Source of the DNA: CALIZF01 sp046292445
GTDB lineage: Bacteria; Pseudomonadota; Alphaproteobacteria; Rhodobacterales; Rhodobacteraceae
Assembly (NCBI GenBank): GCA_046292445.1
Contig: JBKBQT010000028.1
Coordinates: forward strand, 1 to 36,091
Reading direction: 5' to 3'
DNA: 36,091 nucleotides
Shown here: positions 23,401 through 31,189 of the stretch, piece after piece
Layout: each line of letters opens with the position of its first letter
Position numbering within the stretch: the first letter of the stretch is position 1
Position numbers and translations under genes: made by a program
Notes under the pieces: generated by a model
Seen by the model: only the letters and a program-made list of their open reading frames with translations
Database searches by the model: none
What the model was told of the DNA's origin: nothing

Positions 23401-25092
23401 TCAAGTGCCGGTCACGACGACCGACGTGTTGGGTTCCAGCCGGACGGTGCCGAGCTTGCGCACATGCGCCTCGACCACGTCCCAGATCTGCGGGCCGGTC
23501 GTGCCTTCGTTGACGCTGGCCCAGCCGGCAACGGTATAGGTTCGGGCGGGGTCGATCGGCTCGCCCGTGCGCAGCAGCGTCATGTTGCTGATCCGCTGGC
23601 CCATGGGGCGCGAGACGTCGATGTGGTAGCCCATGCCCCCCACGCGCACCATGTCGCCGCCCTGCTGGTAGTAGGGATCGGGATTGAAGATGTTGTCGGC
23701 GACGTCTTCCATGATCGTGGCAAGCGTCTCGCCCGTCATCTCGGTGCGGTAGCAGGCGCCGTAGGTCATCGAGGTGACATTGTGGATCGCCTCGCGCGTG
23801 ATATCGTCGCCGGGCAGCAGCGACGCGCCCCAGCGGACCCCGGGCGAAAACGCGATTTCCGCATCGCGTTCGGACAGGATCGCCTCGCAGATCAGATCGT
23901 CCCAGGTGCCGTTGAAGTTCCCGCGGCGGTAGAGCAGGCTCTCGGTCCGGCCGATCACCTCGCTCAACTGTGCCTCGAAGGGCGCGCGGGATGCGTCGAT
24001 CAGCGCCGCCATGTCGGGATCGGGCGCGATCACATCGGCGAAAACCGGGACAAGGCGGTGGCGGAACCCCATCATCCGCCCGTCACGCACATCCAGATCG
24101 AGCCGGGAGACGAACTTGCCATGGCTGCCGCTGGCGATCAGCAGCGTCTCGCCCACGATCACGGGCTCGGGCAGGGCGTCGTGGGTATGCCCGGTCAGGA
24201 TCACGTCGATCCCGCGCACCCGGCCGGCCATCTTGCGGTCCACGTCGAAGCCGTTGTGCGACAGCACCACGACCAGATCGGCCCCCGCCGCGCGCACCTC
24301 GTCCACCATCGCCTGCATCCGCTCGTCCCGGATGCCAAAGGAATATTCGGGGAACATCCAGCCCGGGTTGGCGATGGGCATGTAGGGGAAGGCCTGGCCG
24401 ATCACCGCGATCCGCGCCCCGCCGCGCTCGAACATCGCATAGGGCTCGAACGCCGGCTCGTTCCATTCGGCCTCGAAGATGTTCTGGCCGAGGAAGGGAA
24501 AGGGCAGCCCCTCGACGATCTCGTTGACCCGATCCGAGCCGAAGGTCCATTCCCAGTGCGAGGTCATCGCCTCGACCCCGAGGGCGTTCATTACATCGAC
24601 CATGTCCTGCCCCCTGGTCAGGAGCGAGGTCATGGACCCGTGCCAGGTATCGCCGCCGTCGAGGATCAGCGCCCCAGGTCGCGCCGCGCGGATCGCCTTG
24701 ACCACCGTCGCCACCCTGTCCATCCCGCCCATCCGGCCGTAGGTGCGGCCAAGGGCGGCGAAATCGTCGTAGGTCAGGGCATAGGCCTCGGGCGTGCCGG
24801 GTGCGATGCCGAACATTTTCAGGAAATCGCGCCCGACGACGTGCGGCGGCTTGCCCGCCACATCGCCGATGCCGAGGTTGAATTCCGGCTCGCGGAACCA
24901 GACCGGGCGCAGTTGCGCGTGCACGTCGGTGATGTGCACGAGCGTGACGTTGCCGAAATCCTCGAAAGCCAGAAGCTGATCCTGCGTCAGCGCCTGCTGC
25001 GCGGCCAGCCGAGACCAGTTGCCGAGGCCCGAGGCGCCGACGATGGCCGATGCGGCCAGCGAGGCCTGAAGAAATGTGCGCCGCGTGGTCAT
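23401..25092 (-). CDS. soxB: SoxB, sulfate thiohydrolase
   Basis: A 563-residue metallo-hydrolase of the 5'-nucleotidase family that cleaves sulfate from the SoxY-Cys-S-sulfonate intermediates. The N-terminus has a twin-arginine signal (MTTRRTFLQASLAASA). Dimanganese ligands are visible at D56 and H58 (HITDVHAQL), LDGGDTWHGS, LSHNGFDVD and LTGHTHD. The length equals that of well-studied SoxB. AGGAGA precedes the ATG. It follows soxA across a 124-base gap holding a strong hairpin, which may set the level of soxBCDEF relative to soxXYZA. Confidence 0.95.
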   Translation of the reverse strand: MTTRRTFLQASLAASAIVGASGLGNWSRLAAQQALTQDQLLAFEDFGNVTLVHITDVHAQLRPVWFREPEFNLGIGDVAGKPPHVVGRDFLKMFGIAPGTPEAYALTYDDFAALGRTYGRMGGMDRVATVVKAIRAARPGALILDGGDTWHGSMTSLLTRGQDMVDVMNALGVEAMTSHWEWTFGSDRVNEIVEGLPFPFLGQNIFEAEWNEPAFEPYAMFERGGARIAVIGQAFPYMPIANPGWMFPEYSFGIRDERMQAMVDEVRAAGADLVVVLSHNGFDVDRKMAGRVRGIDVILTGHTHDALPEPVIVGETLLIASGSHGKFVSRLDLDVRDGRMMGFRHRLVPVFADVIAPDPDMAALIDASRAPFEAQLSEVIGRTESLLYRRGNFNGTWDDLICEAILSERDAEIAFSPGVRWGASLLPGDDITREAIHNVTSMTYGACYRTEMTGETLATIMEDVADNIFNPDPYYQQGGDMVRVGGMGYHIDVSRPMGQRISNMTLLRTGEPIDPARTYTVAGWASVNEGTTGPQIWDVVEAHVRKLGTVRLEPNTSVVVTGT

Positions 25093-25179
25093 GCGCCGTC
25101 TCCTGCGAGGTCACGCACCCTTCCCGGCCTCCGCCATGGCAGGAATGCAAATGCCTGATGTCGTTGTCAGAGTGCGAAA

Positions 25180-25201
25180 GGCGCCCCGGTCGCGGGGCGC
25201 C
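25180..25201 (-). terminator. GC-rich hairpin between soxA and soxB
   Basis: GGCGCCCC (25180-25187), a 6-base loop and GGGGCGCC (25194-25201) make a perfect 8-bp stem. Reading in the sox direction the stem ends in a TTTCGC run, only about 16 bases after the soxA stop. It looks like a partial intrinsic terminator or a processing and stability element separating soxXYZA from soxBCDEF. Confidence 0.6.
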
Positions 25202-25216
25202 CCCGATGTGATGCGG

Positions 25217-26074
25217 TCAGTGGCGCACGCCCACGCCCTCGACCGACAGGCCGTTGCCGCGCGAGGCCACGTAGAGTTCCAGCGCCTTGAACTCGTCCGA
25301 CCCGGCCTTGAACGTCTCGGCCCGCGTATCGCGCACGCAGCCGACGAAACGCTGCTGCGCCGAAACCACGCCCGCGTCCTTGAGCCGGTAGACGGGCATC
25401 CCGTTGATCTGGCCCTGGCTGAGGTGGTCGGACCGGATGTTGTAACCGGAATACTGCTCATGACAGTTCGAACAGGCCATCTCGAGCTGGCCGAAGCGGG
25501 TGTAGTAGATCTCCCGCCCCTTTTCCCAGAACGGCGCCGCCGCACCGTCGATGGCGACATTCACGATCGCGCCCCGCGACTGGTGCGAGATGAGGGCGAG
25601 CATGTCCTTCATCGGGTTGGAGGTCACGCCCCAGGCATCGGCCTGCATGCGTTCGGTCCGGCAGGTGTTGATGTAGTCTTCCATGATCATCAACTTGCCG
25701 GTCTTGGCATCGACGCGCGGCGTGACCGCGCGCAGACCCGCCATGCTTTCGGGCCCCTCGTGGCAGGACGCGCAGGATTTGCCCGCCGCGCCGTCCACCG
25801 CATTCCAGCGGTCGAGCCCGCGATCGACGAAGACCATGCCGGGGTTGTCGAAATCGTCCCGCTGAAGCGCGCGCGTCTCATCCTCGCGGTAGCGCCAGCC
25901 GGAATAGATCGTGTCGAACACGCCCTTGAGGTGATCCGGCGCCGGCGCGGCGGTGACGAGGTGCAATTCGCCCTCGATCACCAGCTCGTCGTCCACCGGA
26001 TCGGCCAGCGCCGACCCGGCAAGGACGACGACCAGCGCCGTTGCGGCAAGTGCCGCGGCTTTGAGCGTCATCAT
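25217..26074 (-). CDS. soxA: SoxA, diheme cytochrome c of the SoxAX complex
   Basis: A 285-residue periplasmic cytochrome that, with SoxX, oxidatively couples thiosulfate to the cysteine of SoxY. The signal peptide is residues 1-24. Heme sites are CASCH at 101-105 and CSNCH at 201-205, so this is the diheme form. C138 is a likely disulfide partner, and C246 in FVGCVRDTRAE is the active-site cysteine that becomes a persulfide heme ligand in SoxA. Two adjacent ATGs (26074 and 26071) follow GGGGAGGA; the longer form is given. soxZ lies 26 bases upstream. Confidence 0.94.
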   Translation of the reverse strand: MMTLKAAALAATALVVVLAGSALADPVDDELVIEGELHLVTAAPAPDHLKGVFDTIYSGWRYREDETRALQRDDFDNPGMVFVDRGLDRWNAVDGAAGKSCASCHEGPESMAGLRAVTPRVDAKTGKLMIMEDYINTCRTERMQADAWGVTSNPMKDMLALISHQSRGAIVNVAIDGAAAPFWEKGREIYYTRFGQLEMACSNCHEQYSGYNIRSDHLSQGQINGMPVYRLKDAGVVSAQQRFVGCVRDTRAETFKAGSDEFKALELYVASRGNGLSVEGVGVRH

Positions 26075-26100
26075 GCGTTCCTCCCCGAAATGCATGCGCG

Positions 26101-26430
26101 TCAGGCCAGCTCGATCGGCTTCACGTCCTCGTAGACGGAGCCGTCATCGTCATACCAGGTGAACTTGAAATCGCCGGCCGCATCCACCTTGGCCTCGAAC
26201 TCGAAATAGGGATTAGTCGAGATCGCCGGATCGAGATGGATGTCCACGATCATCCGGCCGTTCAATTCGGCCGTGAAGCGGTTGATGATCGAGCGCGGGA
26301 TGATCTCGCCCTTGCTGTCGCGGCGCTGGCCCGATTCCATCGGGTGGCTGATGAGCGTCTTGAGCAGCACGACCTCGCCGGCCTTGGCCGACTTGGGGGT
26401 GCGGACGCGGGGTTTGACGTCGTTTGCCAT
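26101..26430 (-). CDS. soxZ: SoxZ, sulfur carrier complex subunit
   Basis: A 109-residue protein with the immunoglobulin-like SoxZ fold that binds SoxY and helps present its carrier arm to the other enzymes. Family marks are VLLKTLISHPMESGQRRDSKG and PAISTNPYFEFEAKVD, followed by FTWYDDDGSVYED. It has no signal peptide, as expected, because SoxZ is exported together with SoxY. It follows soxY by 18 bases with a good ribosome site. Confidence 0.95.
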   Translation of the reverse strand: MANDVKPRVRTPKSAKAGEVVLLKTLISHPMESGQRRDSKGEIIPRSIINRFTAELNGRMIVDIHLDPAISTNPYFEFEAKVDAAGDFKFTWYDDDGSVYEDVKPIELA

Positions 26431-26448
26431 GGTGTCTCTCCTCTCGCC

Positions 26449-26865
26449 TCAGCCGCCGCAGCCGCCGATGGTGACTTTCACTTCCGTCTCGGCCCGCGCG
26501 AAGGAACCGTCGGCCATCTTCGCGATGGCGACGACATTCTGCGTCGAGGCAAGGCGGATACGGGTGGCGAACATATGCGCGCCGGCCGCCTCGCCGAACG
26601 AAGCCATGCAGACGCCCGGGGTCGGGTTGCCGGATGCGAGGATCAGGATCGCGGTCGCGCCGGGCGCATCCACCTGCACGGGCACGGTATTGCCGTTCTC
26701 GGCGATCTCGGGCGCGGTGAGCGTCACGCCCCCCTGCCCCACGGCGGCGCCGCCGGTGAAGGTGTTGATCGCGTCTTCGATCTTGGCCAGGGCCGGCAGC
26801 GGGATCGCAGCGGCGGCAGCGGCGCCGATCGCGAGCGCGAGCGTGTCGCGTCGGGAAAGGGTCAT
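26449..26865 (-). CDS. soxY: SoxY, sulfur carrier protein
   Basis: A 138-residue carrier protein on which all sulfur intermediates are held. The C-terminus ends in the diagnostic GGCGG arm, with the carrier cysteine at residue 136. The N-terminus has a twin-arginine signal (SRRDTLALAIGAAAAAA) that also carries SoxZ across the membrane. AAGGAGA stands before the ATG. Nothing is unusual in length or motif. Confidence 0.96.
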   Translation of the reverse strand: MTLSRRDTLALAIGAAAAAAIPLPALAKIEDAINTFTGGAAVGQGGVTLTAPEIAENGNTVPVQVDAPGATAILILASGNPTPGVCMASFGEAAGAHMFATRIRLASTQNVVAIAKMADGSFARAETEVKVTIGGCGG

Positions 26866-26920
26866 TGTCGGTTCTCCTTGGTCAGGTCGGACGCAGGCGC
26901 CCGTCGGGGTGTCGGTTCGA

Positions 26921-27403
26921 TCAGTCCTTGAGCGTCATCAGGTAGGCGACGACATCCTCGACCTGCTGCGCGGTCAGAATCGGCGGCATGTCGGCCGGCG
27001 CGGCGGTGCCCTTGTAGCCGTCGCCGGGGCGGATGAAGCCGGTCGTCTTGTAGAAGGCCGGCATGAAGCTTTCGTCGAAAGTCATCTTGGCGTTCACGAC
27101 GATGCCGCGCAGTTCCGCCTCGCTCCAGCGGTCGGCGACGCCGTCGAGGGGCGGGGCGATGTTGCCCTGGAACGGGTAGGCGCCAAGCGCCTCGGACTGG
27201 TGGCAGGCAAGGCAGTTGCCGAGCGCCGCCGTCGTCATCACCTTTTCGCCCGCGACCGGATCGCCCGGCACACCGGTGAGCGATTGTTCGATCGCGCCAT
27301 CGTGAAATGCGACCTCGGTCGGCGGCGTCTCGGCCGCGCCGGCAAGCGAGGCGGCGGCAAGCGCAACCGCTCCCGTCACGATGCCCAGTATTCCCTGACG
27401 CAT
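26921..27403 (-). CDS. soxX: SoxX, monoheme cytochrome c of the SoxAX complex
   Basis: A 160-residue periplasmic cytochrome that accepts electrons from SoxA. The signal peptide covers about residues 1-23 (GAVALAAASLAGA). The heme site is CLACH (C64, C67, H68), and a distal methionine is likely in TFDESFMPAFYK. GGGAGGA precedes the ATG. It is the first gene of the soxXYZA block and is preceded by a 137-base control region with a perfect 18-bp palindrome. Confidence 0.94.
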   Translation of the reverse strand: MRQGILGIVTGAVALAAASLAGAAETPPTEVAFHDGAIEQSLTGVPGDPVAGEKVMTTAALGNCLACHQSEALGAYPFQGNIAPPLDGVADRWSEAELRGIVVNAKMTFDESFMPAFYKTTGFIRPGDGYKGTAAPADMPPILTAQQVEDVVAYLMTLKD

Positions 27404-27447
27404 GATCGGTTTCCTCCCTCACGTCCTCCGAGTCGCAGGGTAGTCGA

Positions 27448-27465
27448 TGCATGCCGCGGCATGCA
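27448..27465. promoter_or_regulatory. Perfect 18-bp palindrome upstream of soxX (probable operator)
   Basis: TGCATGCCGCGGCATGCA is a perfect palindrome in the soxW-soxX gap, about 45 bases before the soxX start. On the minus strand it overlaps the spacer of a possible TTGCAT/-10 pair (27468-27440), a position where a bound dimer would block transcription. SoxR (encoded at 29510) is the obvious candidate binder, but another factor is possible. Confidence 0.55.
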
Positions 27466-27540
27466 ACATGAAATTCCAATCCGTGCATGTATCATTCCCG
27501 AGCCGCCGCCCGGGGATGCGCCGCAGCGCCCCCTGTCGCG

Positions 27541-28104
27541 TCAATCGGCCGCACCAGCCAGCGTGCGGGCAAGGTATTTCTGGAAATGCTCGCCCGACTC
27601 ATACCCGTGGTCGCGCACCCATTCGAGCAAGGCCCGCGTCGTGCCCGGCCCGAATGCGCCCGGCATCGTGACGACCGCGGCGCGGCCCGCCGTGGTGCCC
27701 TCCGGCACGGCTTCGGGCAGGAACATCAGCGTCGGCGTGAACACCACGCCCCAGCGCAGCGCCATCGCCTTTTCCGGCAGGACGGTGCCGTCGAAATCGG
27801 TCACCTCCACATCGCCGAAAAGGTTCATCTGCACGACGAAGTAGTGATCGCGGATGAGCGCGTCGATCTCGGGCTGCGGAAAGACCTGCGTGTGCATCCG
27901 CGTGCAGTAGATGCAGCCGCGCTGTTCCCAGAGGATCAGCAGGCGCTTGCCCTCGCCATTCGCCTCGTCGAGGTCGTCGCGCAGGTCGCGGAATGTCTCG
28001 CGCAGCCAGGTCGGCTTGTGCAGGCCGTCGTCGCCCGTCTCGACGGCGGCGGCGGGCCAGGCGAGGGCAAGGGCCAGGCCGATGGCGGTCAGGGTTCGCA
28101 TCAT
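27541..28104 (-). CDS. soxW: SoxW, periplasmic thioredoxin
   Basis: A 187-residue thioredoxin-fold protein with an export signal (residues 1-20) and the redox pair C64-x-x-C67 in RGCIYCTRMH. It receives electrons from the membrane protein SoxV and keeps Sox proteins, probably SoxY, in the reduced state. ATG at 28104 is preceded by GGGAGGA; a second ATG follows directly at 28101. It lies 16 bases after soxV, so the two are cotranscribed, and it ends 137 bases before soxX. Confidence 0.9.
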   Translation of the reverse strand: MMRTLTAIGLALALAWPAAAVETGDDGLHKPTWLRETFRDLRDDLDEANGEGKRLLILWEQRGCIYCTRMHTQVFPQPEIDALIRDHYFVVQMNLFGDVEVTDFDGTVLPEKAMALRWGVVFTPTLMFLPEAVPEGTTAGRAAVVTMPGAFGPGTTRALLEWVRDHGYESGEHFQKYLARTLAGAAD

Positions 28105-28120
28105 GGCATCCTCCCAAGGG

Positions 28121-28858
28121 TCAGCGCAGCGTGGCATCCCAGTTGATCGTTGCAAGCAGGAATTCGGCGATCAGCGCGACGCTGTCGGTGGCGATCAGGG
28201 CGGCGAACACCAGCAGCATCACGCCCATCGCCTTTTCCACGATCCCGAGATAGCGCCGGTTGCGGGCCACCCAGCCGAGGAATGGCCGCGCGAAGGCCGC
28301 TGCCACGACGAAGGGCAGCGTCATCGCAAGGCCGTAGACCATGAGCAGCGCGCCGCCCCGCCACATGTCGCCCATGCCCGAGGCAACCATCAGGATCGCC
28401 GCCAGCGCCGGGCCCACGCAGGGCGTCCAGCCGAAACCGAAGGCGAGGCCCATCACATAGGCGCCGACCAGCGTCGCGGGCGCCGCCTGCGCGTCGATCC
28501 GCGCTTCGCGGTAAAGCAGCGGAATGCGGATGAGCCCGAGGAAATGGAGGCCAAAGACCGCAAGGATGGCGGCTGCGAGCCAGGCAAGCTGGGCCTTCCA
28601 CTGGATGAAGAGCGACCCGGCCGCCGTCGCGCCGAGGCCGAGCAGCACGAAGACCGTCGTCACGCCCAGCGCGAAGGCCATCGCCGAAACGACCAGCCGA
28701 GCCTGCGCCCCGCGCGCGATGGCACCATCGCCGCGCAATTCCTGCATCGACAGCCCGGCCATGTAGCACAGATAGAAGGGCACCATCGGCAGGATGCAGG
28801 GCGACAGAAAGGACAGAAGTCCCGCCACCGCGGCGCCCCCGAAACTGATGTCGAGCAT
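28121..28858 (-). CDS. soxV: SoxV, CcdA-type membrane thiol-disulfide transporter
   Basis: A 245-residue integral membrane protein with about six helices of the CcdA/DsbD-beta family, which carries reducing equivalents from cytoplasmic thioredoxin to periplasmic SoxW and perhaps SoxS. The electron-relay cysteines are visible as C21 in LSFLSPCILPMVPF and the Cys of FGWTPCVGP, each next to a proline. The start at 28858 has GGGGGAGGA 9 bases upstream. First gene of the leftward sox operon, divergent from soxS over an 82-base gap. Confidence 0.92.
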   Translation of the reverse strand: MLDISFGGAAVAGLLSFLSPCILPMVPFYLCYMAGLSMQELRGDGAIARGAQARLVVSAMAFALGVTTVFVLLGLGATAAGSLFIQWKAQLAWLAAAILAVFGLHFLGLIRIPLLYREARIDAQAAPATLVGAYVMGLAFGFGWTPCVGPALAAILMVASGMGDMWRGGALLMVYGLAMTLPFVVAAAFARPFLGWVARNRRYLGIVEKAMGVMLLVFAALIATDSVALIAEFLLATINWDATLR

Positions 28859-28884
28859 TCCGGTCGTTCCTCCCCCGACAACGC

Positions 28885-28912
28885 TTGCGTTTTCGCCGAT
28901 ACACATTACGAT
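28885..28912 (+). promoter_or_regulatory. Candidate soxS promoter in the soxV-soxS divergent gap
   Basis: TTGCGT (28885-28890), a 16-base spacer and TACGAT (28907-28912) place a transcription start about 20 bases before soxS. A weaker TTGACG-N17-AAAGAT can be drawn on the minus strand for soxV. The string GATACA-N6-GAT at 28898-28912 recurs on the minus strand upstream of soxX and may be a shared regulator site. Confidence 0.4.
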
Positions 28913-28940
28913 CTTTGGATGTTTACGGAGCCGCGTCAAC

Positions 28941-29333
28941 ATGCGCCGACTGCTCGCCTGCCTTGCCCTGATCCCGTTCCTCGCGCTGCCAGCACAGTCC
29001 GAAGGCTTGCGCCTGATGATGGTCGAGCAGCCGGGCTGCATCTATTGCATCCGCTGGGATGCCGAGGTGGGCGATGCCTATGCGCTCACGCCCGAGGGTC
29101 AGGCGGCACCGCTGCTGCGCCACCGGCTGCGTGCCGCGTTGCCAGACGGCGTGACCCTGACCCGTCCGGCGGTATTCACGCCGACCTTCATCCTGCTCGA
29201 TGCGCAGGGGCGCGAAACCGGGCGGATCGAAGGCTATCCGGGCGAGGATTTCTTCTGGGGCCTGCTGGGGCGGCTGCTTGAGGACGCTGCGGTGACGGTG
29301 CCCGCGCCCGGCGCCGCGGGATCGAGCGGCTGA
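28941..29333 (+). CDS. soxS: SoxS, periplasmic thioredoxin-like protein
   Basis: A 130-residue thioredoxin-fold protein with a signal peptide (residues 1-20) and the pair C33-x-x-C36 in PGCIYCIRWD. In Paracoccus SoxS reactivates SoxYZ by reducing it. It lacks the DsbA-like extra helices and has the cis-proline region VFTPTFILLD. The start at 28941 was chosen because the signal peptide begins there and GGAG lies 10 bases upstream. It reads away from soxV and toward soxR, from which a 176-base gap separates it. Confidence 0.88.
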   Translation: MRRLLACLALIPFLALPAQSEGLRLMMVEQPGCIYCIRWDAEVGDAYALTPEGQAAPLLRHRLRAALPDGVTLTRPAVFTPTFILLDAQGRETGRIEGYPGEDFFWGLLGRLLEDAAVTVPAPGAAGSSG

Positions 29334-29509
29334 CGCCGCGGCTGCGGCGCAACGGTCCGGGCGGCAGCGGCGGCGGGCGACTCCCCCCGCGTTCCACGTT
29401 GTGTTAAAAAGCAGGGTGCGAATTGTGTCGCGCGCGCAACAGGGCTGCAGGATCGCGGTTCTTCAGGCCGGAAAAGGGCAGGCTGCCCGGCGAAAGGAGA
29501 GGCGATACC

Positions 29510-29947
29510 ATGGAAAACGACCCCGACCGCTCCATCTTTAGGCGGCGAACCGATGATGCAGGTGCAGACGCCATGCCCCGCGACGAAACGATCCTCGCTA
29601 CTGTGCCGCGTCTGAGCGGCCCGATCCATGGCCACGACTGCGACCAGCTCGCCCCGCCCGACATGCTGGCGCAGGCAACGGCCGCGTCGAACTTCCTCAA
29701 GGCGCTCGCCCATGAAGGGCGGCTGATGATGCTGTGTCACCTGATGGCCGGCGAGCGGTCAGTGTCCGAACTCGAGACGCTTCTGGACTCGCGACAGGCG
29801 GCGGTGAGCCAGCAGCTTGCGCGCCTTCGGCTCGAGGGGCTGGTCGCGTGCCGCCGCGAGGGCAAGACGATCTATTACTCGATCAACGATCCGAAGGTCA
29901 GTCGGACCATCGCCCTCGTCTACGACCTCTTCTGCAAGCCCGCCTGA
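29510..29947 (+). CDS. soxR: SoxR, ArsR-family repressor of sox genes (dithiol sulfur sensor)
   Basis: A 145-residue winged-helix repressor of the ArsR family, subgroup BigR/SqrR/SoxR, which releases DNA when reactive sulfur links two cysteines. C76 (MMLCHLM) and C142 (DLFCKPA) are 66 residues apart, the same separation as the sensing pair of SqrR. C44 and C114 are additional. The recognition helix region is SRQAAVSQQLARLRLEGL. AAGGAGAGG 7 bases before the ATG at 29510 sets the start. The 29334-29509 gap holds a weak TTGTGT-based promoter candidate. In Paracoccus SoxR represses the divergent sox operons. Confidence 0.9.
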   Translation: MENDPDRSIFRRRTDDAGADAMPRDETILATVPRLSGPIHGHDCDQLAPPDMLAQATAASNFLKALAHEGRLMMLCHLMAGERSVSELETLLDSRQAAVSQQLARLRLEGLVACRREGKTIYYSINDPKVSRTIALVYDLFCKPA

Positions 29948-29956
29948 TCCCGCCCG

Positions 29957-30592
29957 CTACCAGCGCAGCAACCGCGCGCCGAGCAGACCGCCCAGCAGCG
30001 TGACGGTCAGGATCCCGGTTCCATACCATGCGGCAAAGAACAGAGGGCTGTCCTCGGGACAGTGCAGCGAATAGATTGTCGCCGACAGGGCCCCTGCCCC
30101 GACCCCGGCGGCAAGGCCGGCGCGCGCCGGTTCGATCGGCGCCCCGCGCCGCAGCGCCCAGAGCGTGGCCGCGAGCACCGGCACGGCCAGCGCCGGGATG
30201 AACGTGATGCAGTAGACCATCGTCTCGCCCATCAGCAGCGTTCGCCACTGCGCCGACGGCTGCGCGGCAAGCGTCAGCACCACCAGCGCCGCCGTAACCG
30301 CCGGCACCAGCCAGAGCAACCAACCCCCGAAACCCGGACGGCCGGTCGGACGCGCGAGGCGCAGCGCGACGTATAGCCCGCCGAATGCCAGCACCGCCGG
30401 CAGGATCGACTTGACCGAGACCATCGGATCGCGCAGCGCCGCCGTCAGGTCGGGTCGCAGGCCGAGAGTCAGCAGCATGATCGCGACGCTCAGCGCAACC
30501 GCCAGCGAGACAAGTGGCCAGAACACCCGCACCGGCGGCACCGCCGGAACAGTGTCGGCCGACAGCGCGGCAATGAGATCGTCGGTGTTCAC
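29957..30592 (-). CDS. nrsF: NrsF (DUF1109)-family membrane anti-sigma factor
   Basis: A 211-residue protein with six hydrophobic helices and a short cytoplasmic N-terminus that should bind the sigma factor encoded directly upstream. C128 (MVYCIT) and C178 (SLHCPE) are 50 residues apart and correspond to the two cysteines of Caulobacter NrsF that are needed for release of sigma-F under chromate or cadmium stress. The start is GTG at 30592 in a GTGA overlap with the sigma gene stop. It is convergent with soxR, only 9 bases apart. Confidence 0.88.
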   Translation of the reverse strand: MNTDDLIAALSADTVPAVPPVRVFWPLVSLAVALSVAIMLLTLGLRPDLTAALRDPMVSVKSILPAVLAFGGLYVALRLARPTGRPGFGGWLLWLVPAVTAALVVLTLAAQPSAQWRTLLMGETMVYCITFIPALAVPVLAATLWALRRGAPIEPARAGLAAGVGAGALSATIYSLHCPEDSPLFFAAWYGTGILTVTLLGGLLGARLLRW

Positions 30593-31152
30593 TCCACATA
30601 CCTCCGGCGCAACTGCGCAAGCTGCCTCAGCCCGCGGTGCAGGGCGACGCGGACCGCCCCTTCGGTCATGCCGAACCGGGCGCCCGTCTCGGCGATCGAC
30701 GCCCCGTCGAGCCCGATCCCCCGCACGATCGCCGCCGCCCGCGGCTCGAGCTTGGCCAGCATCGTCTCGACGTCGCGCCGCTCGGTCGGGTCCGGTCCCT
30801 CGGGCGCCGGCAGGCTGTCGGCGAAATCCTCGACCGGGACATCGACACGGCGGCCGCGGGCGCGGAAGGCATCGACCACCTTGTAGCGCGCGATGGCATA
30901 GAGCCATGGCCGAACCGGTTCGTCCTCGCGCCAGGTGTGACGCTTGAGATGGATCGCCAAAAGAACCTCCTGCACGACATCCTCGCAGCCCGACTCGCCC
31001 AGCCCGCCCAGCCCCCGCGCCCGCACCACACCGCGCAGCACAGGGGTCACGGCCCGCAGAAAATGGGCATAGGCCGCGGCATTACCCGCGTTTGCCGCGC
31101 GCAGGAGCGCGGCAAGATCGGCCGGATTGGCGTTGCAGGCCTGCTCGGTCAT
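30589..31152 (-). CDS. ECF-type RNA polymerase sigma factor (SigF-like)
   Basis: A 187-residue sigma-70 family protein with region 2 at about residues 25-97 (DVVQEVLLAIHLKRHTW, WLYAIARYKVVDAFR) and region 4 at about 130-182 (SIAETGARFGMTEGAVRVALHRGLR). Pairing with a DUF1109/NrsF anti-sigma factor puts it in the group of Caulobacter SigF, a heavy-metal and oxidative stress regulator. Its own start is preceded by a close match to the sigma-F promoter, so it is probably autoregulated. The DUF2282/DUF692 genes often found beside this type of sigma factor are absent here. Confidence 0.92.
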   Translation of the reverse strand: MTEQACNANPADLAALLRAANAGNAAAYAHFLRAVTPVLRGVVRARGLGGLGESGCEDVVQEVLLAIHLKRHTWREDEPVRPWLYAIARYKVVDAFRARGRRVDVPVEDFADSLPAPEGPDPTERRDVETMLAKLEPRAAAIVRGIGLDGASIAETGARFGMTEGAVRVALHRGLRQLAQLRRRYVE

Positions 31153-31163
31153 TCACAAGTCCC

Positions 31164-31189
31164 TTCGCCGCGCATGTCGGAAGGTTACA
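31164..31189 (-). promoter_or_regulatory. ECF sigma autoregulatory promoter (TGTAACC-N15-CGAA)
   Basis: On the minus strand TGTAACC (31189-31183) and CGAA (31167-31164) are 15 bases apart, matching the GTAACC/CGAA promoter described for SigF of Caulobacter. The -10 element is only 11 bases before the ATG at 31152, so the transcript would be nearly leaderless. The rest of the 131-base gap up to the histidine kinase gene shows nothing else clear. Confidence 0.65.

Noticed and set aside
29423..29510. Longer SoxR start at 29423
   Set aside because: The additional 29 residues are Arg-rich and unlike the family, while AAGGAGAGG marks the ATG at 29510.
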